The position numbers and the translations under genes are program-made. Under the pieces are notes generated by a model. It was not told the origin of the DNA, did not search any database, and worked only from the letters and a program-made list of their open reading frames with translations. DNA of 64,000 nucleotides from Phil1 sp040767925 (lineage in GTDB: Bacteria; Bacillota; Clostridia; Christensenellales; CAG-138): the NCBI GenBank assembly GCA_040767925.1, contig JAXGNN010000002.1, forward strand, positions 310,001 through 374,000, in the 5' to 3' direction. Below, piece by piece: positions 1 through 7,093 of the stretch (position 1 is the stretch's first letter; each line of letters opens with the position of its first letter).

Positions 1-560
1 GTTCCCTTCTTGGTGGCATACAGGTAGATGGCATATACGCCGAGCCCCACCGCAGCCACCAGCATGATCTGAACGAAGCTCAGCAGCCCGAAGCAAAGCC
101 CCGCCACGAAGGCGTATTTCACATCTCCCCAGCCGATGCTCAACCCGAGCCGCGAGGGGAGCAGGAATACCACCGAGGCAAGCGCCGCCCCGAACAGGTT
201 GGACTGGAACCCCGCGAGCCCGCCTTCGCTCAGGCGGGAGGCGAGGAAAACGAGGATCAGCGAGATGAGCAATTCGTTGGGGATCTTCCGAATGAGCCCG
301 TCCACAGCGCTGATGCAAAGGACGATCTCGAAAATCGCGATCGCGTATGCGATCTGCGCCATGGATGCCGCGCCGAGGGCGAGGGCGATCGCGCCCCAGC
401 CGAGCGCCGAGGCGGTCATCCAGATCGCCAGCGACGAACGTCCGTCCATGAGCCGCGACGCGGGAACGCTGTCCACCCGGTCCTCGATGAGGCGGCGGGA
501 GAGCATTCTGGCGGGGTAGCCCGCGAGGGCGCCGAGCGCGAGTGCGATGATGGGTGACAC
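1..560 (-). CDS. Prepilin peptidase (A24 family), 3' end outside the window
   Basis: About 186 residues are visible and the C-terminus is cut by the window start. The protein is nearly all hydrophobic helices. Two aspartates typical of GxGD aspartic peptidases are present: the first in ISAVDGLIRKIPNELL (Asp then IPN), the second in GWGDVKYAF. The family cleaves the leader of type IV or Flp prepilins at the inner face of the membrane. The start is GTG at 560, chosen because GGAGG lies about 8 nt before it. The size suggests the short, CpaA-like form without the N-terminal methylase domain. It follows two c-di-GMP riboswitches and a terminator on the same strand, so expression is predicted to need c-di-GMP. 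Confidence 0.85.
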   Translation of the reverse strand, partial: MSPIIALALGALAGYPARMLSRRLIEDRVDSVPASRLMDGRSSLAIWMTASALGWGAIALALGAASMAQIAYAIAIFEIVLCISAVDGLIRKIPNELLISLILVFLASRLSEGGLAGFQSNLFGAALASVVFLLPSRLGLSIGWGDVKYAFVAGLCFGLLSFVQIMLVAAVGLGVYAIYLYATKKG

Positions 561-687
561 TGTTACTTCCTCCTTGCCTGCCGTACCTGGCGTACGTCAG
601 TCGTTTGCGAACTTGCCGTTCCTGCTTTGTTCCGTTTGATCTTGCCGTTGCGTCCGCTGCTTTCCCCCGGGGGATATCGCTTTCAAT

Positions 688-724
688 GAAAACCGCCATT
701 CGGTTCCTCGGTTCCGAATGGCGG
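688..724 (-). terminator. Intrinsic terminator downstream of riboswitch 1
   Basis: An 11-bp perfect stem (693-703 with 714-724) with a 10-nt loop is followed on the minus strand by TTTTC. It lies between the riboswitch at 818-893 and the prepilin peptidase start at 560, the position of a transcription-terminating expression platform. Confidence 0.75.
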
Positions 725-817
725 ACGTTGCGTTTACCTTCTTCAAAGGGAAAGAATCCCCCTGCTGCGCCGCCGCGAGGCCGCGCGATCTATCCGGTAA
801 ACAAAAGCATCTTCATT

Positions 818-893
818 CGGTAGCTGGCTGTCCTAGGCCCGGCGGCCCTTAGACCCTGTAGCTTCGCGTCGCGCCCTTTCGGGCGTTTTGCCG
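818..893 (-). ncRNA. Cyclic di-GMP-I (GEMM) riboswitch 1
   Basis: On the minus strand the aptamer shows GGCAAAA, a GC stem capped by a GAAA tetraloop, the signature GACGCGAAGC, then GGGTCTAAG and a closing strand with ACAGCC. These match the GEMM-I consensus (GGCAAA, GNRA-capped P2, GACGCAAAGC, CTA junction). Compared with the other two copies the signature has GCGAAGC instead of GCAAAGC, and P1 is weaker. No good promoter was found between this copy and riboswitch 2, so it is probably read from the upstream promoter at 1216-1244. Confidence 0.88.
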
Positions 894-1035
894 TATAACA
901 TAGGGAAGCAGCACTTTTGTCGTCTCTGTTCAATTGTCAATGTCGCTCTCCTTCAGCCGGCTGCGTGCGTTCCGTTTGACCGCCGCCTTTGAAACATCCG
1001 TCCTTTTCCATCACCAGCCTTTCCAGTCTGCTCTA

Positions 1036-1065
1036 CAACAACAAAAGCAACCGTTTCCGGTTGCT
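1036..1065 (-). terminator. Intrinsic terminator downstream of riboswitch 2
   Basis: An 8-bp perfect stem (1046-1053 with 1058-1065) with a 4-nt loop is followed on the minus strand by TTTTGTTGTTG. It directly follows the riboswitch at 1109-1184. Confidence 0.78.
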
Positions 1066-1108
1066 CGAAGTGCGCAATGCGGCCTAAGCGGCCCGTGCGG
1101 ATCCAATT

Positions 1109-1184
1109 CGGCAACCGGCTGTCATAGGAGATGAACTCCCTTAGACCCCTGGCTTTGCGTCGCGGGCTTTCGCCCGTTTTGCCT
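1109..1184 (-). ncRNA. Cyclic di-GMP-I (GEMM) riboswitch 2
   Basis: On the minus strand: GGCAAAAC, stem CGGGC with a GAAA loop, GACGCAAAGCC, GGGGTCTAAGG, a second stem, TGACAGCCGG and the P1 closing strand TTGCC. It fits the GEMM-I consensus closely. A consensus promoter lies just upstream and a terminator just downstream. In tandem with riboswitch 1 it should gate the prepilin peptidase transcript. Confidence 0.93.
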
Positions 1185-1215
1185 TTTTCGTATGGGATTC
1201 TCGTCCCATATCCGG

Positions 1216-1244
1216 ATTATATTACCTATTTTTATCTCTGTCAA
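1216..1244 (-). promoter_or_regulatory. Consensus sigma-A promoter for the tandem riboswitch leader
   Basis: Perfect TTGACA (1239-1244) and TATAAT (1216-1221) with a 17-bp spacer, read on the minus strand, in an AT-rich stretch after the TadG-like gene. Transcription should start near 1209, about 25 nt before riboswitch 2. Confidence 0.85.
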
Positions 1245-1303
1245 TACATTTTTTATATTTATTTTACTTTTTTATGTAATTTTAGTGTAACCTGGTTCGC
1301 GTA

Positions 1304-2458
1304 TCACCTGATGAGCTTTATTTCCTCCTCCGTTTCCATGAAGCTGAAGGCCTCCGTGGGCGGCAGCATCGTGAGGTTGGCCGGTATGCCGACGATGGTG
1401 TTGCCGATGATGCTGCCGTAGAAGGTGGTGTTGCCGCCCGCGATGCTCACGCTGCCCTTGGGCGCGTAGATGATGCCGTGCGCCTCGCTGCCTGCCGTGC
1501 TGATGTCGATGTTGCCGTTCTGCGAATAGACGCACACCTGCGAGGAGCCGTTGACCTGCGCCATACCGCCCCTGAAGTTGATGTTGCCCCCGGCGAACAC
1601 GGAGCCGTTGACTTGCACGCTGTTGTTGAAGTTGATGTCCCCCGTCGCGTACAGCGAGCCGTTGAGCACGCATACGGGCGAGCCGCCGTTGATGGTGATG
1701 GAGCCGTTGACGTACATGTTGCCCGTGATGGTGCACCGGTTCGAGATGCTGATGCTGCCGTTGACATAGATGTCGCCGACGAAGTTCTGGAACCTCCACT
1801 CGCTGTTGATGGTAGACGCGGAAAGCGTGGTCGAATAGTTCGAGGGGAGCACGTTCTCCACGACGGAGCTGAAATCGACCATGTTGATGAAGGGCGCCCC
1901 CGGCACCTGCGAGCCCGCCTCCGCGGTCCACTGGTTCACATAGACCGTGGTGCAGCCCTCCACGGCCCCCGTCACGGTGCCGTCCGAGGGCGATATGCTC
2001 ACCGACCCGTTGGAGTGGATGTCGCCGTCGATATAGAATCTTCCGCCGAGCGTAAGCTGATGCCCGGCCTTGCCGGAGAACAGCCGGTAATCGAAGGGTC
2101 CTCCCAGGCTCTTTCTCGATTTCTGCGCGCTCGCGCCGGCGTAGCCGTCGAGCGACGTCGTGCCGAATATCTGGGAGAAAAGCGCGGGCGAGCTCAATTC
2201 CGCCGAGGCGGTGATGACCATGTTGCTGCCCTCGAAGCTGACGCTGATGTTCGAGGCGTCCTCACAGTTGTCCAGAATATATTGCGTGCACAAGTTCCTC
2301 GCGGCGTTTGTGTCGGGCAGCGCCGTCGCGCCCGCGAGCACACCGGCGTCCACCGCCGTCTGCAGTTGCGTGTCCTGCATGTAGAGGATGCTCGTATCCA
2401 CGGCGAGCGCCGAGAAACCGAGGAGCGCGCTGAGCAGCACGGCGATCAGCACGAGCAT
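1304..2458 (-). CDS. TadE/G-like secreted protein with polymer-forming beta repeats
   Basis: 384 aa. Residues 1-25 form one hydrophobic helix followed by VDTSILYMQDTQLQTAVDAG and VLAGATALPD, the N-terminus typical of TadE/TadG-like Flp-pilus assembly proteins. The C-terminal half (from about residue 150) is built of short repeats such as INGSLYATGDINF and VNGSVFAGGNINF, resembling bactofilin-like or polymer-forming beta-helix domains. The ATG at 2458 is chosen because AAAGGAG lies 8 nt upstream; the open frame runs on to 2683 but through the riboswitch, so it is not coding there. It is expected at the cell surface or in a pilus assembly complex. Expression should depend on riboswitch 3. Confidence 0.8.
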   Translation of the reverse strand: MLVLIAVLLSALLGFSALAVDTSILYMQDTQLQTAVDAGVLAGATALPDTNAARNLCTQYILDNCEDASNISVSFEGSNMVITASAELSSPALFSQIFGTTSLDGYAGASAQKSRKSLGGPFDYRLFSGKAGHQLTLGGRFYIDGDIHSNGSVSISPSDGTVTGAVEGCTTVYVNQWTAEAGSQVPGAPFINMVDFSSVVENVLPSNYSTTLSASTINSEWRFQNFVGDIYVNGSISISNRCTITGNMYVNGSITINGGSPVCVLNGSLYATGDINFNNSVQVNGSVFAGGNINFRGGMAQVNGSSQVCVYSQNGNIDISTAGSEAHGIIYAPKGSVSIAGGNTTFYGSIIGNTIVGIPANLTMLPPTEAFSFMETEEEIKLIR

Positions 2459-2474
2459 AATGATGACTCCTTTC

Positions 2475-2509
2475 CAAATAACAATAAGGCGGCCGTGTCG
2501 ACGGTCGCC
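2475..2509 (-). terminator. Intrinsic terminator downstream of riboswitch 3
   Basis: A 9-bp stem with one mismatch (2488-2496 with 2501-2509) and a 4-nt loop is followed on the minus strand by the T-rich run TTATTGTTATTTG. It lies between riboswitch 3 and the Shine-Dalgarno site of the TadG-like gene. Confidence 0.7.
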
Positions 2510-2567
2510 CCTGAAAGCCATACGCGCGCGGCCGTCGCGAATGCGAACGCCGCTCATATGAATCTCA

Positions 2568-2643
2568 CGGCAACCGGCTGTCGTAGGGGCTTCACCCCGG
2601 TAGACCCTCTGGCTTTGCGTCGCGGGCTTTCGCCCGTTTTGCC
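2568..2643 (-). ncRNA. Cyclic di-GMP-I (GEMM) riboswitch 3
   Basis: On the minus strand: GGCAAAAC, GAAA-capped CGGGC stem, GACGCAAAGCC, GAGGGTCTA, second stem, CGACAGCCGG, and TTGCCG closing P1. It is very similar to riboswitch 2. A promoter lies upstream at 2674-2702 and a terminator downstream at 2475-2509. Confidence 0.93.
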
Positions 2644-2673
2644 TTTTTCGTGGGAGGATATTACCTCGATTGG

Positions 2674-2702
2674 AGCATATCATTACATTTTATATTTGTC
2701 AA
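2674..2702 (-). promoter_or_regulatory. Sigma-A promoter for riboswitch 3 and the TadG-like gene
   Basis: TTGACA (2697-2702), 17-bp spacer, TATGCT (2674-2679) on the minus strand, immediately upstream of the aptamer. Confidence 0.8.
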
Positions 2703-2740
2703 CAATTATTTTATGTAACTTTTCCCGCGCCCACGCCCGC

Positions 2741-2769
2741 TTGACAGGACAAACGGCGGTTGCTATCAT
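2741..2769 (+). promoter_or_regulatory. Promoter of the LacI-type gene, implying a leaderless mRNA
   Basis: TTGACA (2741-2746), 17-bp spacer, TATCAT (2764-2769). Only 6 nt separate the -10 box from the ATG at 2776, so transcription should start at or next to the start codon. Confidence 0.75.
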
Positions 2770-2775
2770 CAGGGC

Positions 2776-3657
2776 ATGAATACGGACAAGCCACGCTTGA
2801 CGATCAAGGATATCGCGGCCGCCTGCGGCGTCTCCATCGCGACGGTTTCCTATGTGCTCAACGACCGGGCGGAGGAGCGCATCAGCGAGGCGACGCGCAA
2901 GCGGATCCTCCATTATGTGAACCTGCACGGTTACGAAACCTCGCTCACCGCGCGCGCGCTCGCGACCGGGCAGAACAGTGCCGCGGGCGTCTTCGCGCCG
3001 CCCGCGCAGCGCGGAGGCGATCGCGCGGAAGCGACGCTGTTGTTTTTGCGGGCGCTCTCACACGCGCTCGAAAAAAGAAGCCTGCGCGCGGTGCTGCTCA
3101 CGGAGCAGTGCCTGAGCCAGCGCAGCGCGCACGTGGACGCGATCGTCGCCGTCAATCCGACGCGGGAGGAGTTCTACTCGATCGGCGAGGCGAACTTTCG
3201 CCCGCTCGTCTGCGTGGACGGCTGCATGGACGACCTGATGCTGTTCTATCAGGTTTACGACGACTTTTACGCCGTCGCCGCGCGCGCCCGGGAGATCGGA
3301 GCAAAGGAAAGGTTGTTCCTCCTCTGCGACGCGTACCGGGACGAGGGCATTATGCGCCGCGTGCGGGAAGCGTTCGGCAGCGTGTGCGACTCGGGGGACG
3401 CCGCGCTCGCGGCGCGCGTGCGCGAAGAAGCCGGGGATGCGGCCTTCGTCGCCATAGGTTCCGCCAATTATGAAAGGCTGCGCGCGCAGGGCGCCGAGCC
3501 CGTCTGCGTCCTGTACGAAGGGCAGCGCGCGCCCGCGGGCGCCGAGGGCCGTGTGATCGCGCTTCCCCTTTTGAAAAAGGCGGAAACGGTCGCGCAGCTC
3601 GTTGTCGATACGATCCGGCGCGAGAGCGGACCGGAGCACGACATACGGATTTTTTAA
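2776..3657 (+). CDS. LacI-family transcriptional regulator
   Basis: 293 aa. Residues 7-60 are a LacI-type helix-turn-helix plus hinge helix (LTIKDIAAACGVSIATVSYV, then ISEATRKRIL). The rest resembles a periplasmic-binding-protein-like sensor, though it is shorter than the usual 330-340 aa and poorly conserved, so the ligand cannot be guessed. The start has no separate Shine-Dalgarno site; the promoter position suggests a leaderless transcript. It is divergent from the riboswitch-controlled TadG-like gene, which makes control of that locus possible but unproven. Confidence 0.82.
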   Translation: MNTDKPRLTIKDIAAACGVSIATVSYVLNDRAEERISEATRKRILHYVNLHGYETSLTARALATGQNSAAGVFAPPAQRGGDRAEATLLFLRALSHALEKRSLRAVLLTEQCLSQRSAHVDAIVAVNPTREEFYSIGEANFRPLVCVDGCMDDLMLFYQVYDDFYAVAARAREIGAKERLFLLCDAYRDEGIMRRVREAFGSVCDSGDAALAARVREEAGDAAFVAIGSANYERLRAQGAEPVCVLYEGQRAPAGAEGRVIALPLLKKAETVAQLVVDTIRRESGPEHDIRIF

Positions 3658-3686
3658 AAGGCGCGGGACCTCCGCGAACGCCCGGA

Positions 3687-3715
3687 TTGAACCGGTTCCG
3701 CGCGTATGATATGAT
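3687..3715 (+). promoter_or_regulatory. Sigma-A-type promoter
   Basis: TTGAAC (3687-3692), 17-bp spacer, TATGAT (3710-3715), followed about 20 nt later by TTTAGGAGG and the start of the GyrI-like gene. Confidence 0.6.
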
Positions 3716-3750
3716 ACCCATAAATTCACATTTGTTTAGGAGGACGCCGC

Positions 3751-4221
3751 ATGGATTTCAGGATCGTCTGTCTGCCGCCTTTCGAGGCCGTCTCGTCGGG
3801 CGTGGACCGGGAATTCGATTTTTCGCCCGAGGGGATCCTCGGGAAATTCAACGCGTATTTCTCGGCCATCCGGCCGGAACCCAGGGATTCCTTCATGCCG
3901 CGCGACTTCCTGTTCTTCGATGAGGAAAAGGGCGGCCTGGTCTGGTGGTGGGCGCTCGAAGAGGGCATGGACGACGGAGGCTATGGGCACGTCGCCTTCG
4001 ACGGGGGGTATTACCTTACCTATACGTACAGGGACGGGGACGATGCGGCAAACGAGGTGCTCTACAAACAGGCCCTGGAGCATATCAAGGCTTCCGCCGT
4101 GTATGAGTTGGACGCGCGGCCCGACCATTACGCGATGGGTCAGATCATCACGCCGAGCGCGGTCATCGACGCGCAGGGCTGGGCGCAGATGGAGGTTTTT
4201 ATCCCCATCAAGATGAAGTAA
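3751..4221 (+). CDS. GyrI-like / AraC effector-binding domain protein
   Basis: 156 aa, single domain, close in look to the AraC_E_bind/GyrI-like small-molecule-binding fold: the C-terminal YELDARPDHYAMGQIITPSA and MEVFIPIKMK strands are typical. AGGAGG stands 7 nt before the ATG. No DNA-binding domain is present, so it may bind a ligand or partner protein rather than DNA. The GNAT gene follows on the same strand 77 nt later. The ligand is unknown. Confidence 0.6.
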   Translation: MDFRIVCLPPFEAVSSGVDREFDFSPEGILGKFNAYFSAIRPEPRDSFMPRDFLFFDEEKGGLVWWWALEEGMDDGGYGHVAFDGGYYLTYTYRDGDDAANEVLYKQALEHIKASAVYELDARPDHYAMGQIITPSAVIDAQGWAQMEVFIPIKMK

Positions 4222-4298
4222 GCTTATCTCCGCATCCGGCGGGGATCGGAGCGCGACGGCTTCTTTATCGAATTCAAACAGGCGAGAGGTGAAGGAAT

Positions 4299-4769
4299 AT
4301 GGACGGCTGCGACATGATCGCGAACCTGACGACGCTCCCCGAAAACAGAATCCCTGAGGGGATCAAGCTCAAGCGCGCCATCGCGTGCGACAAATCGCGC
4401 ATCCTTTCGTTCATCCGGCTGCATTTCGGCAGGCAGTGGGCGGACGAGACGGAATACGCGCTCAACCGGGAGCCGCAGGGCTGCTTCATCGCGACGGAGA
4501 ACGGCAAGATACTGGGCTTCGCCTGCTACGACGCGACCGCGAAGGGCTTCTTCGGGCCGACGGGCGTCGCCGCGAGCCAGAGGGGACGCGGCATCGGCCG
4601 CGCGCTCCTCATCCGCACGCTCGAGGCGATGCGCGAGGCGGGCTACGGGTATGCCATCATCGGCTCCGTGGACGACGCGGAGGGCTTTTATCAGAAAACG
4701 CTCAACGCGAGCTTCATCCCCGGCGGGGAGCCGGAGCACAGCGTCTACACGAGGCTGGTCCGGATGTGA
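4299..4769 (+). CDS. GNAT-family N-acetyltransferase
   Basis: 156 aa. The acetyl-CoA pyrophosphate-binding loop is visible as GVAASQRGRGIGRALLIRTL (Q/RxxGxG/A motif in QRGRGIGRA), followed by the C-terminal GNAT helix-strand pattern. The start is ATG 4299, with GGTGAAGGA just upstream. The acceptor substrate cannot be told. It is convergent with pylC, 12 nt away. Confidence 0.85.
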   Translation: MDGCDMIANLTTLPENRIPEGIKLKRAIACDKSRILSFIRLHFGRQWADETEYALNREPQGCFIATENGKILGFACYDATAKGFFGPTGVAASQRGRGIGRALLIRTLEAMREAGYGYAIIGSVDDAEGFYQKTLNASFIPGGEPEHSVYTRLVRM

Positions 4770-4781
4770 CGCAAAGCCGGA

Positions 4782-5900
4782 CTACGAGAAAGCTTTCAGG
4801 CGCGCGAGCATGTTCGCGCGCTTTTTTTCCAATTCCCCGCGCGTGGGAGCGGAGTGGATGAAGGTGCCCGTGATCGCGGCGTCCCCGACGCTATAATCGG
4901 AAACGACCTCGTCCGCGCCGAAAAGCCCGGCATGCACGGAAACGGGCTTTCGCGCGCCCATGACGTGCTCGCCCGGGAAGGCGAGCGCGCCGCCTTTGGC
5001 GGCGATATGTTCAAAGCTCACGTAACGCTCCCCCGCCGCCTCCCGGCGCGGGAGCTTTTTCATGAACACAGCGGCAAGTTCCTCAAGGAAATTGACGCCC
5101 GTGGAATGGTAGATCGCGCTCGGCGTCTGGCTCGGCAGGCGCGCGTCTATTTCAAGCACATAGAAAACGCCGTCCCGCAGGATGGCCTCGACGTCCATGA
5201 TGCCGCGAAGCCGCACGAGCTCCGCGAGCTTTACGGCGATTCGGGAAAACTCCGCCTCGAGCGCCCCGCCCAGCCCGCACGGGCAGGTGACGCGGTTGCA
5301 GTCGTAATCCCGGTCGATGTGGATTTCAGTGATCTGATAAGTGCGGTAATCGCCCGGCGCGCCGACGACCTCTATCGAGTAAGAAGGCCCTTCGATATAT
5401 TCCTGCGCGACGTATTTCACGCCGGCGGGCAAAGAGGCGAGATGCGCTTCGAGCGCCTCGCGGGCGGCAAAGCGGAGGACGCCCGCGCTGCCGCTGCCTT
5501 CCGAAGGCTTGAAGATGTACGGCGGCGGGCAGTCGGGGTAATAGCGCGGCGCCGGGACGCCGTTTTCCTGAAAAAGCGCGTCGGAGCGGCGCTTCGACTT
5601 GGTGATTTGATACGCCTCGAAATCGAACGCGGCGGGAAGCCCGTGCCTTTCGCAGAGGTTCCGGAGCGCGGCGAGCGCCGCATCATCTTCCAGCGCGGGC
5701 AGCAGCAGATCGCAGGAGGCGAGCGCGCAAAGGAGCTCCGGCGTCTCCGCGCGCACGTCGGCCTGAAGGAACGCGTCGCACAGCCCCCGCGCGGGGCAGC
5801 CCGCCAGGCGGTCGACGAGCAGCGTTTTTATGCCCGCCTTCTTCGCGAGATAGCACGCCTCCATGCCCTGCAGCTTCCCGCCGACGACGGCGAGCTTCAC
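4782..5900 (-). CDS. pylC: 3-methylornithine--L-lysine ligase PylC
   Basis: 372 aa ATP-grasp enzyme. In the pathway PylC joins (3R)-3-methyl-D-ornithine to the epsilon-amino group of lysine. The N-terminal pre-ATP-grasp dinucleotide-like motif is MKLAVVGGKLQGMEACYLAK; ATP-grasp signatures include YIFKPSEGSGSAGV and VLEIDARLPSQTPSAIYHST. Its ATG overlaps the pylB stop by 4 nt (ATGA), so translation is likely coupled. It is the last gene of the operon. The stop is TAG, an amber codon, in an organism that decodes amber as pyrrolysine. Identity rests on motif and on the complete pyl context. Confidence 0.95.
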   Translation of the reverse strand: MKLAVVGGKLQGMEACYLAKKAGIKTLLVDRLAGCPARGLCDAFLQADVRAETPELLCALASCDLLLPALEDDAALAALRNLCERHGLPAAFDFEAYQITKSKRRSDALFQENGVPAPRYYPDCPPPYIFKPSEGSGSAGVLRFAAREALEAHLASLPAGVKYVAQEYIEGPSYSIEVVGAPGDYRTYQITEIHIDRDYDCNRVTCPCGLGGALEAEFSRIAVKLAELVRLRGIMDVEAILRDGVFYVLEIDARLPSQTPSAIYHSTGVNFLEELAAVFMKKLPRREAAGERYVSFEHIAAKGGALAFPGEHVMGARKPVSVHAGLFGADEVVSDYSVGDAAITGTFIHSAPTRGELEKKRANMLARLKAFS

Positions 5901-6949
5901 GCGGCGCCCCCCGCGCGGGCCTTGAGCCGCGCGAGCTCTTTTTTATATTCCCCCATCGTCGCGGAGCGAAGGCCCATGGCAGCAAGGATTTCCTTCACCT
6001 CGGCGACGGTCCTGCCGCCTTCCTCCACGTCCCTTCCGCCCTGCGCCACGCCGCGGAGGCCCGCATGCGGCGGTATGATCGAGGTGACGACGTTCGCGCC
6101 CGCGTCGAGCCTGGCGCAGAGGCCGCCGATGCCGTCCACGTCGAGCGAGGCGGGGATGAGCGTTTCAGGGAGATGGAGCCGCATGGCGGCGATGGTTTTC
6201 AGCTCCAAATCGCGCGGGGGCGTCTGCGCGTTTTCCATGGGGCTGCCCTTCTGCGGCACGAAGCTCATGGCGCGCGCCTGGCTCACGCCGAGCTTTTCCA
6301 TTTCGAGGATGGAATCGGCGATGTCAAAGACGCTTTCCCCCGCGCCGAGGAGCACGCCCTCCTCGAGGAGCATGCCGCGCCCCTTCGCGCGAAGCTTAAC
6401 GCGCATCCTCTCCTCGTAGCTCTGGTTGAGCCGCAGGCGGGAAAAAAGCGCCCGGTTGTGCGTCTCCTGATAGAGCGCGAACCAGTCGGCGCCGATTGCT
6501 GCGAATTCGTCGATCAAAGCGTCGGGCATGACCCCGGGCGAGAGCATGACGGGCGCGCCGAAATTCCGCTTCAGGGCGCGAGCGATTTCCAAAACCTGCG
6601 CGAAATCCTCCGCGTGGTACTGCGGGTCCTCGCCCATCGTGAGGTCGATGAGCTGCACGCCGGATTTCAGCAGCCCTTCCGCGAGCAGGAGCACTTCCTC
6701 GGGCGATTTCCGGTAGCGCGCGATAGGGTTCTCTTTCCTGTAATAGCAAAAGGCGCAGTCGTTGCGGCAGTAGGTCGAGAAATACACGAAGCCGTAGAGG
6801 TAGATCCTATCGCCAAAACGCCTTTCGCGCGCGTCTCGCGCGAGCGCACAGAGCTCGGCGATATCCCGCGCGTCCGTCAGGGACAGAAGCGCGGCGAGGT
6901 CCTGCCGCGCGAGTTTTTCCCCGAATTGTGCCTTTGTGAGCGCGTGCAT
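5897..6949 (-). CDS. pylB: Methylornithine synthase PylB (radical SAM)
   Basis: 350 aa radical-SAM mutase that converts L-lysine to 3-methyl-D-ornithine, the first step of pyrrolysine synthesis. The iron-sulfur motif CxxxCxxC is in STYCRNDCAFCYYRKEN. LMSP-like and DVDGIGGL segments fit the PylB/BioB-like barrel. The frame is open to 7000, but the ATG at 6949 is preferred because GGGAGG stands 6 nt before it and the longer form would crowd the tRNA gene. It sits between pylT and pylC. Confidence 0.95.
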   Translation of the reverse strand: MHALTKAQFGEKLARQDLAALLSLTDARDIAELCALARDARERRFGDRIYLYGFVYFSTYCRNDCAFCYYRKENPIARYRKSPEEVLLLAEGLLKSGVQLIDLTMGEDPQYHAEDFAQVLEIARALKRNFGAPVMLSPGVMPDALIDEFAAIGADWFALYQETHNRALFSRLRLNQSYEERMRVKLRAKGRGMLLEEGVLLGAGESVFDIADSILEMEKLGVSQARAMSFVPQKGSPMENAQTPPRDLELKTIAAMRLHLPETLIPASLDVDGIGGLCARLDAGANVVTSIIPPHAGLRGVAQGGRDVEEGGRTVAEVKEILAAMGLRSATMGEYKKELARLKARAGGAA

Positions 6950-7013
6950 ACGTACCTCCCGGAGCGCCGCGGGCGCATCCGCCTGATGGGAAGCGTCCAC
7001 GGTCCTTGTTATT

Positions 7014-7085
7014 TGGCGAGGAGCCGGGGAGTTTCACCCCGCTGCATAGATTTAGAGTCTATGTGATCCATCCGATCGGCCCCCC
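7014..7085 (-). tRNA. pylT: tRNA-Pyl (anticodon CUA)
   Basis: 72 nt including an encoded CCA. The shape is the unusual one of tRNA-Pyl: 7-bp acceptor stem, a single base (C) before the D stem, 4-bp D stem GATC/GATC with a 5-nt loop, a single base before the anticodon arm, 6-bp anticodon stem with loop CTCTAAA (anticodon CTA), 3-nt variable region CAG, 5-bp T stem CGGGG/CCCCG, and discriminator G. It lies 8 nt after the pylD stop and on the same strand, so it is probably processed from the operon transcript. Confidence 0.97.
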
Positions 7086-7093
7086 ATGTTCAA

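Noticed and set aside
935..940. TTGACA between riboswitches 2 and 1 as a promoter
   Set aside because: No -10 hexamer at 16-18 bp; the nearest TATGTT is 32 bp away.
934..1421. Small plus-strand ORFs over the tandem riboswitches
   Set aside because: They overlap structured regulatory RNA and show no coding features.
2459..2683. Upstream extension of the TadG-like ORF
   Set aside because: It would translate the c-di-GMP riboswitch and its terminator; the ATG at 2458 has a perfect ribosome site.
4224..4784. Pyrrolysine read-through extension of PylC by more than 180 residues
   Set aside because: The extension is antisense to the GNAT gene and shows only GC-bias composition; the open frame is probably chance.
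4854..6419. 521-codon plus-strand frame over pylC and pylB
   Set aside because: Antisense shadow of conserved pyl genes; no protein-like features.
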